Source: a bacterium
GTDB lineage: Bacteria > Zhuqueibacterota > Zhuqueibacteria > Zhuqueibacterales > Zhuqueibacteraceae
Reading direction: 5' to 3'
NCBI GenBank assembly: GCA_023150945.1
Contig: JAKLJX010000023.1
Span: 1 to 64,000, forward strand
DNA length: 64,000 bases
Positions 59,167 to 64,000 of this stretch are shown here, one piece after another (position 1 is the first letter of the stretch; each line of letters starts with the position of its first letter). The notes beneath the pieces are model-generated. The model saw nothing but the letters and a program-made list of their open reading frames with translations. It had not been told where the DNA came from and searched no databases. Position numbers and translations under genes: made by a program.

Positions 59167-61419
59167 TCATTCTGCCGCGGAGGGTTCGGGCAGGGCTTTG
59201 CGATAAGCATCACGATACAATCCGATCTGCTCGACCGGAATCTTCTCGAAACCAAGCCGGTAGGCGGGCGAATCCTCCCGCAGGCGGAAATCCGCGCCGG
59301 CAAAATCGACGAATCCAGGATTGCCGGTGATGATGCGGTTGCCGCGCTGCTCGAAGGCGGCCGCCGTGGCGGCATGGCCGCGCGGGAACTCCGTGAAATT
59401 CTCGGTCTCCACGCCGGTTTCTGCGCTGGTACGAAAAATGACGGAGTCGGCAATAAGGTTGTTCGTAATTTCGAGCAGCGACAGTTCGAGGCCGCTGTAG
59501 AGATCGAGCCAGCGGCCGCCCACCGAAATATTGCGCAAAATGCGGTTATGCTTCGGCCGCGCCGGATCATCCTGGTAAAGGGTCAACAACTCGGGATATC
59601 TTTCGCTGTAAGGCGGCGCGGTGTAGTTCATCGCCTGCATGCGGTCGGTGAGCGTGGTGATGCGGCCGTCGAAAAATTCGGTGTTGCGCACCAAACCGCG
59701 CGCGTCGAGAAATACCGAGGGCGAGCATTCCACAAAGACATTGTTCTCGATCCGGTGCTCGCGGCCGCCGCCCAGAAATACGGCGCGGCCGGCTTTATAA
59801 AAAACGTTTCCCACCACCGTCGCGCCGCTGGCAAAGTCATCAAGATACACCGCCATCACGCCGACGTGCATAGGCTTTTGCAGATGGTGGAAGTAGTTGT
59901 AGCGAATCACGTTGCCGCGCATGGTGTAGTCACGGCCGGTGTAAAACGCGCCGACGTCGTCACTCTCCTTGGCGATGTGGTGAATCTCATTGAACTCGAG
60001 CAGCATGTCATTGCCCCAATACATCACGCCGGCATCGGGTGAGTCGTTAATCAAGTTGTGCGCGATGCGATTGCCCACGCCGCGCGTGTCGATCGCGGGA
60101 CAAGTAGTCTTGCGCACCTCGCCAAAATGGTGAATGTGCGTATTGTCAATGAAACTGTTGCCCGGCGTCAGGGTTTTGCGCTCGCCGCTGTCCAACACCA
60201 CGCCGCCGCCGCCGAGATGGTAAAGATCGCAGCTCTGCACCCCCTGGTGCGTGCCCCCTTCTATGACAATGGCATTCCTGCCCAGGTTGCGCAGCGTGCA
60301 GCCCGCGATGAGATTATTGCCGCCACCTTTGATCACCATGCCGTCGCCCCGGCTCAAGGCAAAGATAATGTTTTTGAACTGCAGATGCGAGGCGTTATGC
60401 GACGCCACCAGCGGACCGGACAGCACAGAGACCAGAAGTTCGGCCTCTGCCAGCGCGACCGGCGGCCAGAGATACAACCGGCCGCTGGTGCGGTCCAGAT
60501 ACCATTCACCGGGCTGGTCCAACTCTTCCAACACATTCAGAAAATAGAACCGCTGCTGCTGGTGAAAGCCGTATTCGTGATACGGCGGCGCCAGCGTGAT
60601 TTCCTGTTTCTGTGGATCAATACTTCTGACTTGCTGGAAGCCGTCGCGCCAGTCCCAGCAGAAATAGCCATGCAGCCAAATATCGGGAGCGGGCTGCCAC
60701 TGCCGCGGACGATCATCGGCAAATTGAATTCGTCCGAAATGGCGTCCCACCGGAATGCCAAAGCGTTGCCATTGCCAGCTTCCTTCGTTGATCGGCTCGG
60801 CACCGGATTGCGGCACGGCAGCAATCTCGAGATAACCCTGATTGGGATAACGTGCGAGCTGCAGCCGTTTGCCGTTGCAGAACACCTCGAGGCCGGGGCC
60901 GTCCTGATCACCGAGCGAGCCGTAGTCATCGATGCCCGCTGCCCGCAGGTCAGCTTGAACCACGTGCGGTCGCGCGGCCTCCGGAAAACGCTGCAGCACC
61001 TCCGGCGCGGTGACCGGCTCGAAATCTCGAATCTCGCGGCCGCCGCTCAGCATCACTTCTGCGCCGGGAGCCGCCTGCCAAATTACCGGCGCGGATTCGC
61101 TGCCCGAATCTTCTTCTTTGAATCTCAAAGTTTCTGGGAGCAAGTAGACGCCCTGATGAAGCTGTACCATGCCCCCGGCCGGGCCGAGTTGATTTTCCTG
61201 CTTCAGCCGCCGCATTGCGGCTTGCGCGGCAAGCAACGAGCGCAGCGGGCCATCGGTTTCTGCCGCGTTCGGCCGCGCCAGGCGGCCGGACCAATCGTCG
61301 CGGCCCTGTGGCGAGACATGAATGACAGTGATCTCCGGCTGCCGCCGGCAACCAGCGAGGGCTGCCAGCATGACCGCAGACAGAATGAAAACGAAGGCAC
61401 GGCTCGCTCTGGTAATCAT
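59167..61419 (-). CDS. Right-handed beta-helix lipoprotein
   Basis: 750 residues. The signal ends in a lipobox (AVMLAALAGC). A parallel beta-helix core covers about 300-700 (FALSRGDGMVIKGGGNNLIA, RNAIVIEGGTHQGVQSC, HHIAKESDDVGAFYTGRDYT). The opening module ITVIHVSPQGRDDWSGRLAR is typical of polysaccharide-lyase or glycosidase-like beta-helix proteins of Bacteroidota. It is likely a surface glycan-active or glycan-binding protein; catalytic residues could not be identified. The ATG at 61419 was chosen, giving MITRASRAF; an earlier in-frame ATG is 61449. Confidence 0.8.
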   Translation of the reverse strand: MITRASRAFVFILSAVMLAALAGCRRQPEITVIHVSPQGRDDWSGRLARPNAAETDGPLRSLLAAQAAMRRLKQENQLGPAGGMVQLHQGVYLLPETLRFKEEDSGSESAPVIWQAAPGAEVMLSGGREIRDFEPVTAPEVLQRFPEAARPHVVQADLRAAGIDDYGSLGDQDGPGLEVFCNGKRLQLARYPNQGYLEIAAVPQSGAEPINEGSWQWQRFGIPVGRHFGRIQFADDRPRQWQPAPDIWLHGYFCWDWRDGFQQVRSIDPQKQEITLAPPYHEYGFHQQQRFYFLNVLEELDQPGEWYLDRTSGRLYLWPPVALAEAELLVSVLSGPLVASHNASHLQFKNIIFALSRGDGMVIKGGGNNLIAGCTLRNLGRNAIVIEGGTHQGVQSCDLYHLGGGGVVLDSGERKTLTPGNSFIDNTHIHHFGEVRKTTCPAIDTRGVGNRIAHNLINDSPDAGVMYWGNDMLLEFNEIHHIAKESDDVGAFYTGRDYTMRGNVIRYNYFHHLQKPMHVGVMAVYLDDFASGATVVGNVFYKAGRAVFLGGGREHRIENNVFVECSPSVFLDARGLVRNTEFFDGRITTLTDRMQAMNYTAPPYSERYPELLTLYQDDPARPKHNRILRNISVGGRWLDLYSGLELSLLEITNNLIADSVIFRTSAETGVETENFTEFPRGHAATAAAFEQRGNRIITGNPGFVDFAGADFRLREDSPAYRLGFEKIPVEQIGLYRDAYRKALPEPSAAE

Positions 61420-61585
61420 AAGAGTGTCCCGGAGTTGAATCGTGTCCATCCGAAAATGTTCCAACCTCAGCTCTACGGCAGCAACGAACCCGTCAGATTT
61501 GGAACATCGCGAAAACACCAAGAACAGAGTGATGAAATGATTTCTGTATTTGCGCTGGCCAGACGGCAATATCGCGACGAAGCGA

Positions 61586-62167
61586 TCATGCCGGCCGGCG
61601 CAGTATTGCAGCGCGACTGAGCGCGATCTTCGGCTGCGCCTCCGTTTGCAAACCGGCAGCATGCGCGGCCGCCAATACTTCGCGAAAGCGCGCCATGGGA
61701 ACATGAATCATCGGCTCTGCCACCAGCAGCGCGGCACGAGGTTTCAACAACTGGTGGATCTCGTTGAACAGGTTTGCGGGACTGGGCGTCTCGTGCACCA
61801 TCCAAAACGCCAGAGCAAAGTCGAGCGGATCGTGGAGTCCCAACTTGTCGCGTTCGCTCAAATGGGGCCGAATGCGCGGCCATAGGCCGCTGCGGGTGGC
61901 CCGGCGCTGCAGCACCGCAAACATTTTCGGCTGCACGTCCACCGCAATGACCCGGCCCGCCGGGCCCACCAGGTGAGCCATGGCAATGCTGAAAAATCCC
62001 ATGCCACAGCCGATATCCGCCACGGTTTGGCCGGCAGACACCAGACCGTCGAGAAGCTGCTCCGGCCGATGCAGCAGGCGGCGCAAGCGGTGATCAAAAG
62101 TGTAAGCCAGCCACCACGGGCATACGTGTTCTTCCATCAAGAGGGCTTGGCGCAAGCGTTTCATCAT
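61586..62167 (-). CDS. Class I SAM-dependent methyltransferase
   Basis: 193 residues. Motif I is VADIGCGMGFFSIAMAHLVG (about 50-69), the acidic loop is IAVDVQPKM, and motif IV region is DFALAFWMVHET. The length is that of a minimal Rossmann methyltransferase. The substrate is unknown. It follows the partial SpoIIE gene by 19 bases and so is likely co-transcribed with it. Confidence 0.87.
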   Translation of the reverse strand: MMKRLRQALLMEEHVCPWWLAYTFDHRLRRLLHRPEQLLDGLVSAGQTVADIGCGMGFFSIAMAHLVGPAGRVIAVDVQPKMFAVLQRRATRSGLWPRIRPHLSERDKLGLHDPLDFALAFWMVHETPSPANLFNEIHQLLKPRAALLVAEPMIHVPMARFREVLAAAHAAGLQTEAQPKIALSRAAILRRPA

Positions 62168-62186
62168 TCATCCTCGGCGTGAGCAC

Positions 62187-64000
62187 TCACAGCACTTTCA
62201 CTACCACCACGGTCATGTCATCGTCTTGTTGTGTACTGCCGGAAAAACGCTTGACCGCCGTGACGATCTTCTGTTTGATGTCATGCGCCGAAAGCGCCGC
62301 CATGTTCAGGCTGGCGAGGAGGCGGTGCAATGCCTCTTCGCCGTAAAGCTGTTGGGCATGATTCCGTTCTTCCACAATGCCGTCGGTCACGATGATCAGC
62401 ACATCGCCGGTGCGCAATGCTACCCGCTGGTGCTGGTAGCGGTCGTCGGGGGTGGCGCCCAGCGGCAGCTTGGAGCCGGCGGAATCCAAAGTCATCACCC
62501 GGCCGTCGCGCTTGAGCAGCGGCTCGATCAAGCCGGCATTGGTGAAGGTCAATTCCTGGATGGGGAGATCGATGGCCGCGAGGCAGAGCGCAATGAACGT
62601 CTCCCGGCCGGTTTTGGCATACACCGGCCGATTCAGCCGCGTCATGATTTCGTCGATGGCCAGGCCCTCGTCGGCTTTCGCGTAGATCATGCCGCTGGCC
62701 ATCACGGCCGTCATGGCAGATTGCATGGCTTTGCCCGACACATCGCCGACCACGATGCCGAACCGGGTTTGCGCCGCGTCGAGCCAGAGGTAATCGAAGA
62801 AATCGCCGCCGACTTCATTGGCGGGCAGGCAGATGCCCGAAATGTCGAACCCGCTGAGCTCAGGATCGGCCTGCGGCATGATCGACATCTGCGCGTTGTG
62901 CGCGGCCCGCAATTCGGTTTTCATGCGCACCGTGTTGAGACGGTAGCGAAAACCGGCGTACAGCGCGCTCAGCATCAGCACGGCTGCCAGCGTTTGCAGC
63001 CACCACGTCTTCCACAACGGCGGATGAATGATGACTCGCAGGGAAGCACCGGTTTCATTCCAGCGGCCGTCGTTGTTGCTGCCCTGCACCCGAAAAACAT
63101 ACGCGCCGGGCGCCAGCGTGGTGTAAGTCGCAAAACGCCGTTGCGCCTCGGTGTGGATCCACTCTTCGTCCAGGCCCTCCATCTTATAGGCGTACTGATT
63201 CTTCATGGGCGCGGTAAAATCCAGCGCGGCAAATTCAAAAGAGAAAACATAGTCCTTGTAGGAAAGATGCAGCTCGTGCAGGCTGGCAGGGTCACGTTCG
63301 AGCCGCACTTCCTTGTTGAATTTGAGCAGCGCGGTGATCACCACCGGCGGCACATGCAAATTGTCGCGCAGGCGCTCGGGAACAAATGCATTGAAGCCGT
63401 GAATACCGCCGAAAAACATCTCACCATTTCTGCTCTTGAAATACGCACCGCCGTTGAATTCATCGCTCTGCAGGCCGTCCTGCACATCGAAGTTCTTGAA
63501 CAGCGCCTGGCAGCGATTGAAGCGTGACAAGCCCTGATTACTGCTCATCCACAAATTGCCGGAGCTGTCGCTCAGAATGCCGTAGATTTGATTGCTGGAC
63601 AAGCCCTCGCGCGTGGTGTAATAGGCCACAGCGCCATGCCGCCGATCAAACTGATTGACGCCACCGCCCCACGTGCCAATCCAAAACAGGCCGGACTCAT
63701 CTTCGTGCAGGCAGAAAATGTAATCGTTGTTCAGACTGTTTTGCCGGCCCGGCACCGCGCGAAAATGCTGAAAGGTCCCGCGCCGGCGGTCGAAACGGTT
63801 CAACCCTCCCCCTTGCGTGCCGATCCACAAAACCTCACCGGCCTCGTCCGGGTCTTCATAAATCACCCGCACGAAATCGTTGCTCAGGCTCGTTGAGTCA
63901 TCGGCCTGATGCCGAAAGTGGCGGAACACCGCGGGCGCGCCCGCCTCGCCGCCGGCAACGAGTTGATCGAGGCCGCCGCCATTGGTGCCGACCCAGAGCG
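62187..64000 (-). CDS. Propeller-type sensor with SpoIIE phosphatase, partial (5' end outside window)
   Basis: Only the last 604 residues are present; the frame is open to the window edge. It has the end of a propeller (LWIGTQGGGLNRFDRR, LFWIGTWGGGVNQFDRRH, NLWMSSNQGLSRFNRCQ), a Y_Y_Y domain (YAYKMEGLDEEWIHTE, YVFRVQGSNNDGRWNE), one helix, and a SpoIIE domain with EVGGDFFDYLWL, VVGDVSGKAM, IVTDGIVEER and QQDDDMTVVVV. It is a third member of the sensor-phosphatase group of this window, with GDVSGKA replacing GDATGHG. Confidence 0.88.
   Translation of the reverse strand, partial: LWVGTNGGGLDQLVAGGEAGAPAVFRHFRHQADDSTSLSNDFVRVIYEDPDEAGEVLWIGTQGGGLNRFDRRRGTFQHFRAVPGRQNSLNNDYIFCLHEDESGLFWIGTWGGGVNQFDRRHGAVAYYTTREGLSSNQIYGILSDSSGNLWMSSNQGLSRFNRCQALFKNFDVQDGLQSDEFNGGAYFKSRNGEMFFGGIHGFNAFVPERLRDNLHVPPVVITALLKFNKEVRLERDPASLHELHLSYKDYVFSFEFAALDFTAPMKNQYAYKMEGLDEEWIHTEAQRRFATYTTLAPGAYVFRVQGSNNDGRWNETGASLRVIIHPPLWKTWWLQTLAAVLMLSALYAGFRYRLNTVRMKTELRAAHNAQMSIMPQADPELSGFDISGICLPANEVGGDFFDYLWLDAAQTRFGIVVGDVSGKAMQSAMTAVMASGMIYAKADEGLAIDEIMTRLNRPVYAKTGRETFIALCLAAIDLPIQELTFTNAGLIEPLLKRDGRVMTLDSAGSKLPLGATPDDRYQHQRVALRTGDVLIIVTDGIVEERNHAQQLYGEEALHRLLASLNMAALSAHDIKQKIVTAVKRFSGSTQQDDDMTVVVVKVL

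Overview
This 64 kb window is dense, GC-rich bacterial chromosome. It has no rRNA, tRNA, CRISPR, integrase or transposase that I could find. Several traits suggest an uncultivated lineage of the FCB (Fibrobacterota-Chlorobiota-Bacteroidota) group, something like KSB1 or Calditrichota. These traits are a clade II-type nos cluster, Y_Y_Y/propeller sensor proteins ending in SpoIIE phosphatases, a DUF5687-like ABC permease, and short hexamer and heptamer tandem repeats between genes. The taxonomic guess is an inference from gene content and was not computed.

Layout. (1) 0.3-3 kb, minus strand: cytochrome bd oxidase (cydAB). (2) 3-8.9 kb, minus: a CBS / TPR / STAS / ExbB / ExbD / ExbD / TonB / OsmC run, i.e. 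an energy-transducing envelope motor with an unusual STAS antagonist inside it. (3) 9.1-23.5 kb, minus: a nitrous-oxide respiration unit. Read 5' to 3' it encodes an Rrf2 regulator with three cysteines, a GltD-like flavo-iron-sulfur protein, Rieske protein, cytochrome b, a membrane-anchored pentahaem cytochrome c, NosZ, a NosB-like membrane protein, a YwiC-NosD fusion, NosF, NosL, NosY and a cysteine-free formylglycine-generating-enzyme-like protein. (4) 23.7-35.4 kb, plus strand and divergent from (3): a periplasmic molybdenum enzyme of the nitrite oxidoreductase/nitrate reductase type. It comprises a dihaem c plus haem b gamma subunit, a Tat-exported alpha subunit, a small unknown protein, a beta subunit, a TorD-like chaperone, a zincin with a zinc ribbon, and MobB. 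A truncated alcohol dehydrogenase remnant, a YkgJ-type protein and a hemerythrin follow. (5) 35.4-40.9 kb, minus: an outer-membrane barrel, a LolD/MacB-like ATPase, two FtsX-like permeases and a LolA-like carrier. (6) 41-64 kb, minus: three SpoIIE-phosphatase sensor proteins, two further ABC systems, TPR and aspartyl-protease lipoproteins, small membrane proteins, a GT39-like membrane protein, a beta-helix lipoprotein and a methyltransferase. The last sensor gene runs off the right edge.

How the genes could work together. Quinol oxidised by the bc-type complex (Rieske, cytochrome b, pentahaem c) would feed NosZ in the periplasm; the GltD-like protein could link the same complex to NAD(P)H on the cytoplasmic side. 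The divergent Mo enzyme would reduce nitrate or oxidise nitrite on the periplasmic face, and its beta subunit resembles NxrB of Nitrospira/anammox bacteria. Cytochrome bd supplies an oxygen branch. No nitrite reductase or NO reductase is in the window. The Rrf2 regulator at the divergent junction is the obvious candidate to coordinate both arms.

The points most worth following are the NXR-type cluster with its unknown companions, the YwiC-NosD fusion, the flavoprotein-linked bc complex, the CBM20-like insertion in an ABC permease, and the hexamer/heptamer repeats concentrated in the respiratory region.
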